A DNA stretch of 64,000 nucleotides from Peribacillus sp. FSL H8-0477 (GCF_038002765.1 NZ_JBBODE010000003.1:62001-126000); one strand, 5' to 3'; shown: positions 17,619 to 25,709, counted from the stretch's first letter. The notes: generated by a model from the sequence alone, not told the origin. Numbers and translations are program-made.

Positions 17619-17999
17619 TTAAAAAATCCCCATTTTCTTTTTCTTGATTTTACTCGGCTCTTCTGTATAAATCTTTTGTCCTCGTAATAGTACTTCCGAA
17701 TTTTCATTTAAAAGAAAGGCTATGCTGTTCCCAAATTTCTTACGGATAGAGAGATACGCATCTTGGAGTGAAAATCCTCTTGAGGTACAGTTATGTGCAT
17801 CAGAAGCTATGAGATGAACCCAGCTGTGTTCAATCATTTTTTCGGAAAACAATTTTATTTTCTTTCCAAATGAACCAGTAATGCTTCCTGCAGTAACTTG
17901 TGTCAACGCTCCCTCTTGAATTAAATGATATAAGATTGATGGATTCAGCAGGATTTCCTTATTTCTCTCAGGATGAACGATAATTGGGGTTGCAGGACC
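17619..17999 (-). pseudogene. C-terminal remnant of a CpsB/YwqE-type tyrosine-protein phosphatase
   Basis: The minus frame from about 17999 down to 17619 reads TPIIVHPERNKEILL, then LIQEGALTQVTAGSITGSFG and HLIASDAHNCTSR. These are the second half of the PHP-fold manganese-dependent phosphatases that dephosphorylate capsule tyrosine kinases: HPERN and SDAHN are metal-site motifs. The N-terminal half with the HxH motif is gone. The frame ends abruptly near 18000, where unrelated sequence with open frame on the other strand begins. The only internal ATG lies at 17906, after HPERN, so no functional enzyme is expected. Most likely a deletion remnant of a capsule locus. Confidence 0.82.
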
Positions 18000-18000
18000 T

Positions 18001-18187
18001 ACTGTTTATACAGCACCTGGCTATAAAACTCTAAAACTTATTCGTGGAGAAGTAGCAATGTACACTGATGATGGTGAATACGCTACAACATATTCTGCAC
18101 TTTGCTTTTCTACTACCGTAGTTTAATATGGTTCCAGGATATACTTTAAGGTATATTGTTGGAGATCGAATTATAGCTCTACACCAA
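18001..18187 (+). pseudogene. short plus-strand coding relics with a repeated PGY motif
   Basis: Directly after the phosphatase break, a plus frame reads TAPGYKTLKLIRGEVAMY and continues to a TAA at about 18124, with no start codon. A second short frame starting at about 18129 reads MVPGYTLRYIVGDRIIALHQ and then a stop. Both share PGY-x-L-x-x-I-x-G, which suggests tandem modules of one lost gene. I do not know the parent family. Confidence 0.4.
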
Positions 18188-18208
18188 TAGGAACGTAGAA
18201 AAGAAATA

Positions 18209-18239
18209 AAGGGTAGGGCTCGTATTGAGTCCTACCCTT
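18209..18239. terminator. terminator of the coiled-coil protein gene
   Basis: AAGGGTAGG/CCTACCCTT stem (18209-18217 and 18231-18239). It lies 12 nt past the minus-strand stop; T-rich on both flanks. Confidence 0.85.
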
Positions 18240-18250
18240 CTTTAATTTAA

Positions 18251-19024
18251 TTATTCAGTTACTTCACTTACAGCCTTTGGAGAATTTGGAACTTTAACAT
18301 CTTCAATTTTAGTGTCAATAGCATCTACTTCTTCTTGAGTCATTGGATTTAATCCATTAGTAGCACCTTCAACTTCAGAAGATTTAACTCCTAAACCTTC
18401 AACTGCTTCATTAGCCTTTTGGACTTCTCCATTAGCACGTTCTGATTCTGCTTTATTAGAAGCATTATCAGCTTTCTCATTTTCAAGTTCTTTAGTTAGA
18501 GCATCATACTTAGCTTGTAAGTTAGCTAAGTCAGCAACAGTTTGATCATGAGCCGCTTGTAATGTTCTAAGAGCATCCATAACTTGAGTTAACTCTTGTT
18601 TAGTTGCTTTAAGGTCAGCTTTAACTTTAATAAGTTCTGCTTCTTTAGCCAAGATAATTTTAAACTGTTCTTTATTTGCAGCTGTCAGACCAGAGATTCG
18701 TGCGTTAAGATCTTTGATTTGACCTTCATATTTTTTTACAAGTGTATTAAGGTCATTATTCTTATTTGTAAGAATTTCTATTTGCTTTGCTTGCTCGAAT
18801 ATTGTTTTGTTTGCTTGACCGATCTTTTCATTAGCGGACACTTTAAGACCAGTTATTTTTCCAAGAAGATTATTTTCACTAGCTTCATATTGGGATATTT
18901 TATTACCTAAATTACCAAGCTGAGATTTTACAGCATCAATAGTTCCTGTTCCTGTAAATGTTACACCTACTGCAACTGTACCTGCGATTGCTAGTGCTGC
19001 GATTTTTCCTGTAATAAGACCCAT
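18251..19024 (-). CDS. long coiled-coil protein with N-terminal hydrophobic segment, unknown function
   Basis: 257 residues; GGGAGAG precedes the ATG. Residues about 4-27 are hydrophobic and Gly/Thr/Ala-rich (ITGKIAALAIAGTVAVGV), a signal anchor or uncleaved membrane segment. Residues about 30-215 are nearly continuous heptad-type helix (LTNKNNDLNTLVKKYEGQIKDL and ELTQVMDALRTLQAAHDQ). The tail is acidic and Pro/Val-rich. No cysteine, enzyme motif or sortase motif. It lies among remnants and a broken duplication, so transfer is plausible. A membrane-anchored rod facing outside, or a tether inside the cell, both fit. I do not recognise the family. Confidence 0.75.
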   Translation of the reverse strand: MGLITGKIAALAIAGTVAVGVTFTGTGTIDAVKSQLGNLGNKISQYEASENNLLGKITGLKVSANEKIGQANKTIFEQAKQIEILTNKNNDLNTLVKKYEGQIKDLNARISGLTAANKEQFKIILAKEAELIKVKADLKATKQELTQVMDALRTLQAAHDQTVADLANLQAKYDALTKELENEKADNASNKAESERANGEVQKANEAVEGLGVKSSEVEGATNGLNPMTQEEVDAIDTKIEDVKVPNSPKAVSEVTE

Positions 19025-19709
19025 TAAATGTTCTCTCCCTATTTCTTATTATAATTTTTTATTTTTAAGTTAATTATTTAATTAACTCAGCATACTCTAC
19101 CCCAGTATGTAATGCATTGACCTTACAGATGGGATTTTTAATCCCGTAATCATCCTAACCAACTCCTTTCGTTGACCGACAAATTCAGATAAATATGGGC
19201 GACTAGGGGCCTCCTCCTAAAGATCATTCTTCGTTAGCTTCCTATTCTCCCATTCAATATCAGGACAAAATATTCGATAATATGTTGATGAAAAAAATTA
19301 AACCTACTCCCAATAATAAATCCTTCGAAAGGAACAAAAGGTACTTAATTAAGAACAACCAAGTAAAATGATAGACTACTATGATTCATCTATTTGTGGA
19401 AAACTGATGAAATCTGTGGATATGATTTTTAAACCTTGACAAATAATAACTTTATAAAGAACAAAATAAAAATTTTATACGCGTATTTAACCTAATAAAC
19501 TCATTATAGTTCTTAATAAAGAACAAATCAAGAGTTTTCTATTTTAAATAGATTCAGATTGATAACTCCTGAAATGCATCTAAAAATGTGCTTGGCATTA
19601 TCGTTTCATTATTATTATCTAAAAGATATGAAACCCTTTATTTCTGTTCTTAGGATTAAGAGTAAAGCGTCCTTAACTATTTTATTAGTCTTTTTGTTTA
19701 AAATTAAGC
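19025..19709. other. long intergenic region
   Basis: About 680 bp, very AT-rich. The coiled-coil gene promoter must lie at the left. Two boxes close to DnaA-box consensus on the minus strand occur at 19395-19403 (TGTGGAAAA) and 19415-19423 (TGTGGATAT). A TTGACA at 19436-19441 is followed by repeated AAAGAACAAA words at about 19456 and 19522. No gene was found. Confidence 0.5.
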
Positions 19710-20150
19710 AAAAAATAACACCATTCACTAGATGAACGGCGTTTTCTCAATTCAATTATACGGAAACCTCCCTGGCAAGGTTTAAACCAGCTTGTACTAA
19801 AATGTCTTTTTGTAAAATGATTTCGCGGGTGCCACCATCTAGTAATACTTTTCTATGGGCAAGTACTATCGTACGCTCAAATGCCTCCGCAACGAAATCC
19901 ATATCATGGATAACCGTAATCGGATTAATTTTATGTCCAACGAGGTACTCCACATACTTGTTTTCGACATAACGAGTCCCACCACTTATTTTTGTAATAA
20001 GAAGATTATCTAGTTTATAATAATACGATTATGTAACTTAATTTAAGCGAATTTTCGTTTTTTTTCCCTCCATTATTGTGCTGATTAACTTTACTTCTAT
20101 CTTGTCACCTATGCTTTTAATAAAATAACAAATTTCTTACTATCTATTTG
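19710..20150 (-). pseudogene. scrambled duplicate: ecfS leader joined to ecfA 3' end and ligase tail
   Basis: Three neighbouring sequences are stitched together. The part at 19952-20150 copies the ecfS leader and its first codons (17229-17425). The part at about 19785-19918 copies the last part of the EcfA2-like gene; the frame at 19756-19953 reads VIHDMDFVAEAFERTIVLAHRKVLLDGGTREI, 65 residues in all. The part at 19710-19780 copies the last codons, stop and terminator of the acyl-CoA ligase gene at 20170-20240. About 30 bp at the inner junction have no obvious source. There is no Walker A, so the frame cannot be a working ATPase. It is a deletion product of a tandem duplication. Confidence 0.82.
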
Positions 20151-20169
20151 TTAAAAGGTTCGGTAAAAA

Positions 20170-20203
20170 CAAAAAAATAACACCATCCACTGTGAACGGT
20201 GTT
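20170..20203 (-). terminator. terminator of the acyl-CoA ligase gene
   Basis: AACACC..GTG/GGTGTT hairpin with an A run on the left (U run on the minus strand). A similar copy stands at about 19711-19743 behind the scrambled duplicate. Confidence 0.8.
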
Positions 20204-20215
20204 TTCTCCGTTTAA

Positions 20216-21763
20216 TTACAGGGAAACCTTCCTGAGTGCTATTTTAAGAATCTTTCCCGAGGTATTTCGAGGTAGTTCATCTAGAAATTCTATATATCTA
20301 GGTTTTTTATAGGAACCAAGTTCGCTTTGGGAGTATTCAACGACCTCTTCCTTCGATAAAGCTCTCCCTTGTTCCAGGACAATATAGGCAAGAACACTTT
20401 GTCCCCATTTTGGGTCTGGAACCCCAACGACTGCAGATTCACGAATATATGGATGTCTATTCAACGTCTTCTCTACTTCAGCTGAATAAATGTTTTCTCC
20501 GCCGCTGATAATCACATCCTTTTTTCGATCGACGACATAAATAAATCCTTCATCGTCCATCCGGACTAAGTCACCACTGTGGAACCACCCGCCTGTGAAA
20601 GCTTCACGGGTTGCTTCGGGATTTTTATAATATTCTTTCATCAAGGTGGGGCCCTTGTAAAGAATTTCTCCGACTTCACCAATAGGTACATCATTCAAAT
20701 CGTCATCCACTACTCGAATTCGCACATTGATACAAGGTTTTCCAACAGAATTTGTTTTCCGAAGGGAGTCCTCTGGCAATAAATTCGTGGTAGTCGGACT
20801 CATTTCTGTTTGACCGAAGGCTTCATAGATTCCAGCCGAAGGGAACCTTTCTTTAATTTTTAATTTTAGCTCTAATGGACAGATGCTGGCTCCAGTTGAA
20901 CATAGTTTCATTGAGCGAACATCATAATCAGTAAAGTTAGGTACATTAAGTAATGCGGCCCACATCGTCGGCACGAGAAACATCGAATTGATTGCCTCTT
21001 TTTCAATCGTCTCTAATACAGTAATAGGTTCAAACTGATTCATTAAAACAAACGTACCCTCATTAAGACAATTTTGTACCAACAGTGACAAGGTAGCTAC
21101 ATGAAATAACGGCGGAAGAATCATTGTTTTTGTGTGCTGAGCCTGATTGAGGCTGCTCATCTTATTCATACCATTTATATAAAAATTTTTGTGGGTTAAT
21201 ACGACACCTTTGGGTTCACCCGTTGTCCCGGATGTATATACAATTACATGAGGCTCATAATCATTCAGCTCTTCTCGTGATTCATATGGGATTTTCTTTT
21301 CTAAGATGGAAGAATAGACGATAGAGGAACTCTCCAAAGACTGCCCAGTCACAATTACTTTCTCAATCTGAGGAAGATATTCTCTACTACCTTCGAAAGG
21401 CTTCAAAAAATCTGTTTCTAAAAAAATGAATTTAGCGTCGGAATGATGAATAATTTTGGACCATTCTTTTGGCGATAATCGATAATTCTGTGGTACGAGC
21501 ACAGCTCCAATTAAGCTGCAAGCAAAATACAACTCCACAAATGGGATTCCATTTTTATAAATACAAGCTACCTTGTCATTTTTAGTGACTCCCTCACTTT
21601 GCAGCCAACCTGCTAGATAAGATGAATTCTTATAGAGTTGCTTAAATGTAATTACATGATCATTGTGAATAAAAGCTGTCCGATTTGGTGAATAATGAAC
21701 AGCTGATTTTAATGCTTCCCCAACAAGTAATTGCTGGGAAGCATGTAATTCATGTAAGCTCAA
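20216..21763 (-). CDS. AMP-forming acyl-CoA ligase
   Basis: 515 residues. ANL-superfamily motifs run in order: A3 phosphate loop YTSGTTGEPKGVVLTH, A5 EAFGQTEMSPTT, A7/A8 WFHSGDLVRMDDEGFIYVVDRKKDVIISGGENI and the A10 lysine NTSGKILK. It activates a carboxylic acid to acyl-AMP and then acyl-CoA in the cytosol. It resembles medium/long-chain fatty acid ligases; chain length cannot be read. Third gene of a co-oriented operon: SDR, hotdog thioesterase, ligase. A sigma-54 promoter is predicted at 23559-23575. Confidence 0.92.
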   Translation of the reverse strand: MSLHELHASQQLLVGEALKSAVHYSPNRTAFIHNDHVITFKQLYKNSSYLAGWLQSEGVTKNDKVACIYKNGIPFVELYFACSLIGAVLVPQNYRLSPKEWSKIIHHSDAKFIFLETDFLKPFEGSREYLPQIEKVIVTGQSLESSSIVYSSILEKKIPYESREELNDYEPHVIVYTSGTTGEPKGVVLTHKNFYINGMNKMSSLNQAQHTKTMILPPLFHVATLSLLVQNCLNEGTFVLMNQFEPITVLETIEKEAINSMFLVPTMWAALLNVPNFTDYDVRSMKLCSTGASICPLELKLKIKERFPSAGIYEAFGQTEMSPTTTNLLPEDSLRKTNSVGKPCINVRIRVVDDDLNDVPIGEVGEILYKGPTLMKEYYKNPEATREAFTGGWFHSGDLVRMDDEGFIYVVDRKKDVIISGGENIYSAEVEKTLNRHPYIRESAVVGVPDPKWGQSVLAYIVLEQGRALSKEEVVEYSQSELGSYKKPRYIEFLDELPRNTSGKILKIALRKVSL

Positions 21764-21793
21764 AGTAATCCCCCCATTGTAATGTTGACAGTT

Positions 21794-22231
21794 TTATTCT
21801 TCATTATTTTCAATCGCACCCTTCTTTAAATGTCGCATAATCTTAAAGGTACCGATTGCTTTGGAAACGACCTTTCCGCTTTTATCGCTTACTTCTCCCT
21901 CTGCCGTAACAATACTATTTCCTTTCTGAATTATTTTTGCGGTGGCTGTAATAATATCCTCCTCTTTAATTGGAGAGAAGTAATTGATATTCATACTAAT
22001 CGTTGTTATTGGATTTTTGACCGTAGAACGCACAGTTGCCCCCATCACGCTATCCAACAGTGAAAAATAAACCCCTCCATGCGCGGTATCATTAACATTA
22101 AGATGTGAATCCTTAATTGTAAGCTGCAACACAACATCGCCCTCTGAAAAATGTTTAACCTCAATCCCTATATGTTTATTGAATGGACTGTTTATAAACA
22201 GATCTTCTTGGTGTTCGATTGTCTCTTCCAT
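21794..22231 (-). CDS. PaaI-type hotdog-fold acyl-CoA thioesterase
   Basis: 145 residues from ATG 22231, with AAAGAGGTG upstream; a GTG three codons earlier is less well placed. The PaaI/YdiI core is clear: NVNDTAHGGVYFSLLDSVMGATVRS carries the His-Gly-Gly helix and the catalytic acidic residue, followed by TTISMNINYFSPIKEEDIITATAKII. It hydrolyses acyl- or aryl-CoA, perhaps to release CoA from dead-end intermediates of the operon. It lies between the SDR and the ligase genes. Confidence 0.9.
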   Translation of the reverse strand: MEETIEHQEDLFINSPFNKHIGIEVKHFSEGDVVLQLTIKDSHLNVNDTAHGGVYFSLLDSVMGATVRSTVKNPITTISMNINYFSPIKEEDIITATAKIIQKGNSIVTAEGEVSDKSGKVVSKAIGTFKIMRHLKKGAIENNEE

Positions 22232-22255
22232 CTCTTTCACCTCTTTTATGTAAAA

Positions 22256-23170
22256 TTAGATAATTGGGGGATAGGGAAATACATCCCCCGAGACTTCTAG
22301 CTTAGTGAATCCTGATCTTAACGCTTCAATACCCTGTTCTCCAATTGAATCAACCGACCAGCCTTCCAAATTAGACACAGACCGAATCGGACGCGGCTGT
22401 GAAAACAAGACAATTTCCTTTCCGCGCACACCGAATAGTTGTCCAGTAACATCATTTGCTAAGTCGCTTGCCAGGTAACCGGCAAGCGGTGCAATATGTT
22501 CCGGACGCATTTGCTTGATTTTTTCCACCCGTGCTTTTTGATCAGGTGACTCTGAGGGGATTGAACCAATCAATCTGCTCCAGGCAAACGGTGCAATGGC
22601 ATTGGCACGAACATGATAACGCTGCATATCTAGAGCTGTTGATTTGGTTAAACCAACAATCCCAAGCTTTGCTGCAGCATAGTTGGCTTGACCGATATTT
22701 CCAATCAAACCAGATGTCGATGTGAAATTAATAAAGGAACCACTTTTTTGTTCCTTAAAATAGCCTGCCGCTGCACGAGTCATGTTGAACGAACCTTTCA
22801 AATGTACCTTAATCACGCTATCCCATTCCTCTTCTGACATGTTAAACACCATTCGGTCCCGAAGAATACCTGCATTATTTATAACCGTATCTATTCTTCC
22901 GAAGCTTTGGATCGCAGTTTCAATGATTTTTCCAGCACTTTGGAATTCTGATACCGAATCATAGTTTGCAACTGCATCTCCGCCTGCCTCTTTAATTTCA
23001 TTGACCACTGCATCAGCTACTTGAAGGTCTTCACCACTTCCTTCTGCACTGCCGCCCAAATCATTAACAACTACTTTCGCTCCCTCTTTCGCCATAAGTA
23101 AAGCCATCGCTCTGCCAATCCCGCGTCCTGCACCAGTTATGATTACCACTTTACCTTCTAAATTTCTCAT
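22256..23170 (-). CDS. short-chain dehydrogenase, 3-hydroxyacyl-CoA dehydrogenase-like
   Basis: 304 residues from ATG 23170, which has GGAGG 9 nt upstream; the longer frame to 23215 is not supported. Cofactor motif TGAGRGIGRAMA, NNAG motif VINNAGILRD, catalytic Ser in FTSTSGLIG and YxxxK in QANYAAAKLGIVG. The C-terminal extension (QLFGVRGKEIVLFSQPRP) resembles the SDR domain of multifunctional beta-oxidation enzymes. It would oxidise a 3-hydroxyacyl-CoA or similar with NAD(P). First gene of the ligase operon. Confidence 0.9.
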   Translation of the reverse strand: MRNLEGKVVIITGAGRGIGRAMALLMAKEGAKVVVNDLGGSAEGSGEDLQVADAVVNEIKEAGGDAVANYDSVSEFQSAGKIIETAIQSFGRIDTVINNAGILRDRMVFNMSEEEWDSVIKVHLKGSFNMTRAAAGYFKEQKSGSFINFTSTSGLIGNIGQANYAAAKLGIVGLTKSTALDMQRYHVRANAIAPFAWSRLIGSIPSESPDQKARVEKIKQMRPEHIAPLAGYLASDLANDVTGQLFGVRGKEIVLFSQPRPIRSVSNLEGWSVDSIGEQGIEALRSGFTKLEVSGDVFPYPPII

Positions 23171-23558
23171 CTCTTCTAACCTCCATTTTGTATCGTTCAT
23201 TCTATTTCTGTTCAATTAATTTTCTGGCGTACTAGATTTCCAACCAATATCTTTATTTAACTCTATCAGTCTCGGAAGCTAATAGTTTGTAAACTTTATT
23301 CTCCCAATACCCCATGATTCCCAGATTACTTGTAACAATAGTCAGCGCTTCAGTTCTACCTAGGCTTTAAGGATTTGAGCCCCTTTCTTTGGCCCGTAAA
23401 TTAAACTAGTTAACGATTTCTCGTTGGTAGGTGTACCGTATTGCTGGTTACCCGAAATTTGTTCCTTACTCTAGCAGCAACTCTAATTTGAATGCTTTAA
23501 GGAGATTAATGTATCTCCTATAAAGATTACATGTGAGTCATCCACCTGTATGAAACTA
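23171..23558. other. long leader between the sigma-54 promoter and the SDR gene
   Basis: About 380 bp, with no open frame long enough to be convincing and no riboswitch class I recognise. It contains a small hairpin (GGAGAT..ATCTCC, about 23499-23517). Either a long untranslated leader or the site of a lost first gene. Confidence 0.4.
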
Positions 23559-23575
23559 TGCAAGAACTATACCAA
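23559..23575 (-). promoter_or_regulatory. predicted sigma-54 (-24/-12) promoter for the SDR-thioesterase-ligase operon
   Basis: Minus strand TTGGTATAGTTCTTGCA: GG and GC are exactly 10 nt apart, as in the sigma-54 consensus TGGCAC-N5-TTGCA. It is nearly identical to the second predicted site at 30236-30252. Transcription would start near 23547, about 375 nt before the SDR start codon. Confidence 0.65.
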
Positions 23576-23619
23576 TTTTTCATCCGAATAAGAGAGAACG
23601 ATCAGTTACTTCTTGTCCG

Positions 23620-23645
23620 AAAATCAAGACATATGTCTTGATTTT
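23620..23645. repeat. perfect 26-bp palindrome upstream of the sigma-54 promoter
   Basis: AAAATCAAGACAT followed directly by its exact complement ATGTCTTGATTTT. Its centre is about 60 bp upstream of the -24 element, a usual distance for an enhancer-binding activator site. With no loop it is a poor terminator, so a dimeric regulator site is the better reading. Confidence 0.6.
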
Positions 23646-23702
23646 ACTACGCTCAAAAAAGAATAGAAAAAGTAGGACTATCAAAAAAATTCCATAAAAA
23701 AA

Positions 23703-23724
23703 AGCCATCGCAAAAGGGATGGCT
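23703..23724 (-). terminator. terminator of the HAD hydrolase gene
   Basis: AGCCATC/GATGGCT stem with A run on the left, giving a U run on the minus strand, 11 nt past the stop. Confidence 0.8.
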
Positions 23725-23734
23725 CAAACACACT

Positions 23735-24397
23735 CTATTTAAGTTGAGAGATAAAGGAAATGACTTCATCTAAGGTTTTTTCTTTTTTCGACTTCAATCT
23801 TAACGCTACTTTTTCGTGAAAGATCAGCGTACTTGTTGTCTCGTTTGGGACAATGACACATGGAATTCCAGCTCGAATGGCAGCTAACGAACCATTAGCT
23901 GAATCTTCAAATACGATAGCCTCTTCCGGTTGGAGTTTAAAGTAATTCATCGTTTTTATGTAAAGTTCTGGATCCGGTTTAACCTTTTTAACATCATCTG
24001 ATGTGTGTATACAATCAAAATAAGGTGAGAGGCCTAACCTTTCAAGATAAGTAGTCACCCACTTTTTTGAAGAACTTGAAGCTATCGCTAGTTTTAAGCC
24101 TAGCTCCTTGCCCCTGATTAAATACTCTAAGACCCCTTCCCTTGGTTGTATATCTATTGTTAACTGCTCATATTTAGCAATTCTTTCTAGATCAAGTTTC
24201 TCTAACACAAGATCCTTTTTTGCATGCAACAGCTCGTCAAAAGGGTTAAAGGTACCTTGTGTTCCAATGTTTTCAAGCCAGCGTTGATGTGGGAAGGGAA
24301 TCTGATGTTCTTCATATATCTGTTGATACGACTGAATTTCATACGTTTCAGTATCTAAAATTAACCCATCAAAATCAAAAATAATTGCTTTTATCAC
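23735..24397 (-). CDS. HAD-superfamily phosphatase, YhcW/beta-phosphoglucomutase-like
   Basis: 220 residues. HAD motif I FDFDGLILDTE (nucleophile Asp about residue 8), motif II LAIASSSS, motif III with Lys in VKKVKPDPELYI and motif IV VFEDSANGSLAA. The helical cap lies between motifs I and II (subclass I). Length and layout match Bacillus YhcW. It probably dephosphorylates a sugar phosphate or similar metabolite. Single gene with its own terminator. Confidence 0.88.
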   Translation of the reverse strand: MIKAIIFDFDGLILDTETYEIQSYQQIYEEHQIPFPHQRWLENIGTQGTFNPFDELLHAKKDLVLEKLDLERIAKYEQLTIDIQPREGVLEYLIRGKELGLKLAIASSSSKKWVTTYLERLGLSPYFDCIHTSDDVKKVKPDPELYIKTMNYFKLQPEEAIVFEDSANGSLAAIRAGIPCVIVPNETTSTLIFHEKVALRLKSKKEKTLDEVISFISQLK

Positions 24398-24440
24398 TAC
24401 AGTTTCTCCTCTTCTACAATAGATTTACTAGTATCCTAAA

Positions 24441-24472
24441 AAAGCTGTGCAGGCATTAATCTGCATAGCTCG
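24441..24472 (-). terminator. terminator of the GATase gene
   Basis: AGCTGTGCAG/CTGCATAGCT hairpin next to an A run on the left (U run on the minus strand), a few bases past the stop of the minus-strand gene. Confidence 0.75.
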
Positions 24473-24478
24473 GTAAAT

Positions 24479-25228
24479 TTAACTTATATGAAGTTTATCT
24501 GCAGAAAATCCATTTTGATAAGCCGCTTGGATGAAGGACTGAAAAAGCTGCTGTGTGAGGACGTCTTTACTTGCCATGCTTTCTGGATGCCATTGTACAC
24601 CAATTCCGAATGGATGGTTTTGTACTTCGACTGCTTCAATTACCCCATCTGCTGCAACTGCCACAGTTTCTAAATCCTTTCCTAATGCCTTTATAGATTG
24701 GTGATGAAGACTATTTACATCAAGGCTAGTTTTTTGGAAAATTTGATAAAGCTTGCTGTTTTCAGTAAGCATGACAGGATGAAACGTATTTGAACGATGT
24801 GTTATTTGGCTATGTGGGTGGGCTGCAGCCAGCTGACTCGGAATATCTTGATATAATGAACCTCCACAAACAACATTAAGAACTTGGATCCCTCTACAAA
24901 TCGCTAGAAATGGTTTTTTTTGTTCTAGAAGTAATTGAGTAAGGTAAAACTCCGCAGCATCACGATCATGGTAGACAAATCCAAGTTTAGGGTGGTGTGC
25001 CTCTCCAAAGAATGCTGGATCAAGATCTTCACCTCCGCTCAAGATGAACCCATCACATAATTCAAAATAAGCATTTAGCGTGGCTTGGTCAGCAGCCGGT
25101 AAGAGTAAAGGGATACCACCTGCTTGGATGACTGCCCGATGATAATCTTGATGAACATAAACCCCCTCTGAATTTAAGCTTTGCTTTGTATATGCACACG
25201 TAATCCCAATAACCGGTTTTTTATCCAT
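24479..25228 (-). CDS. class I glutamine amidotransferase-like hydrolase (gamma-glutamyl-GABA hydrolase family)
   Basis: 249 residues from ATG 25228, behind GGGGTGCGAG. N-terminal PVIGITCAY is typical of the PuuD family. The nucleophile elbow is FLAICRGIQVLNVVCGGSLYQD (Cys about residue 110), and the catalytic His-x-Glu is GVQWHPESM near the C terminus. Members split gamma-glutamyl amides such as gamma-glutamyl-GABA in polyamine breakdown. speD lies 0.5 kb away, but a functional link to polyamines is only suggestive. Confidence 0.9.
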   Translation of the reverse strand: MDKKPVIGITCAYTKQSLNSEGVYVHQDYHRAVIQAGGIPLLLPAADQATLNAYFELCDGFILSGGEDLDPAFFGEAHHPKLGFVYHDRDAAEFYLTQLLLEQKKPFLAICRGIQVLNVVCGGSLYQDIPSQLAAAHPHSQITHRSNTFHPVMLTENSKLYQIFQKTSLDVNSLHHQSIKALGKDLETVAVAADGVIEAVEVQNHPFGIGVQWHPESMASKDVLTQQLFQSFIQAAYQNGFSADKLHIS

Positions 25229-25488
25229 CTCGCACCCCACTATCCACTTCTCAGGTAATAAAGTGGTTTTTTAGTAATAGTATACACATTTTCCAGGGAA
25301 CAGTCACAGGATTAATTTTGAATATTCTTTAAATATCTTGTCATGATCAATTGTATGTTGAAGGAAAAAATCATGGCTCAACTGATTCCGCCCTTAAAAC
25401 AGAATAAGTTTTAAAAGTGAAATCTCGTAAACTTGTCCAATCGAAAAAACGTAAATGGAATAGTATATCTAATACAGGAGGTGATTTT

Positions 25489-25626
25489 ATGTCTAACGAA
25501 TCAAGCCGCCGTGAAAGATGCCGTCGTTGCTGCAGAAATGAACATCGACATGAGCATTTCCATTTCCAGCAACGTTCTAGTAACCGTTACTCTCATCGTT
25601 TTTGGGATGAAAAATTCGATTTCTAG
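25489..25626 (+). CDS. small Arg/Cys/His-rich protein
   Basis: 45 residues after an excellent ribosome site (AGGAGGTGATTTT then ATG). The sequence is strikingly biased: SSRRERCRRCCRNEH, RHEHFHFQQRSSNR, HRFWDEKFDF. Three Cys and several His could bind metal, or this could be a small spore-coat-type protein. A second frame over the same DNA is also open and reads like a hydrophobic peptide (SSNVLVTVTLIVFG), but it has no ribosome site. Confidence 0.5.
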   Translation: MSNESSRRERCRRCCRNEHRHEHFHFQQRSSNRYSHRFWDEKFDF

Positions 25627-25663
25627 AATGAATAGCAAATTAGTACAAGTTTTTTCCAAAAAT

Positions 25664-25709
25664 TATCCTGCATGCAACCTGCTAGAAAAATAGCGTTACA
25701 TGCAGGATA
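25664..25709. repeat. long nested inverted repeat
   Basis: TATCCTGCATG (25664-25674) pairs with CATGCAGGATA (25699-25709). Inside, AAC..GCTA pairs with TAGC..TTA around a GAAAAA loop. No T run follows, so it is not a standard terminator. It lies between the small gene and speD, which converge here. Confidence 0.6.

Noticed and set aside
23216..23558. T-box or SAM riboswitch in the leader of the SDR operon
   Set aside because: Core conserved strings (T-box TGGNACCGCG, S-box elements) are absent.
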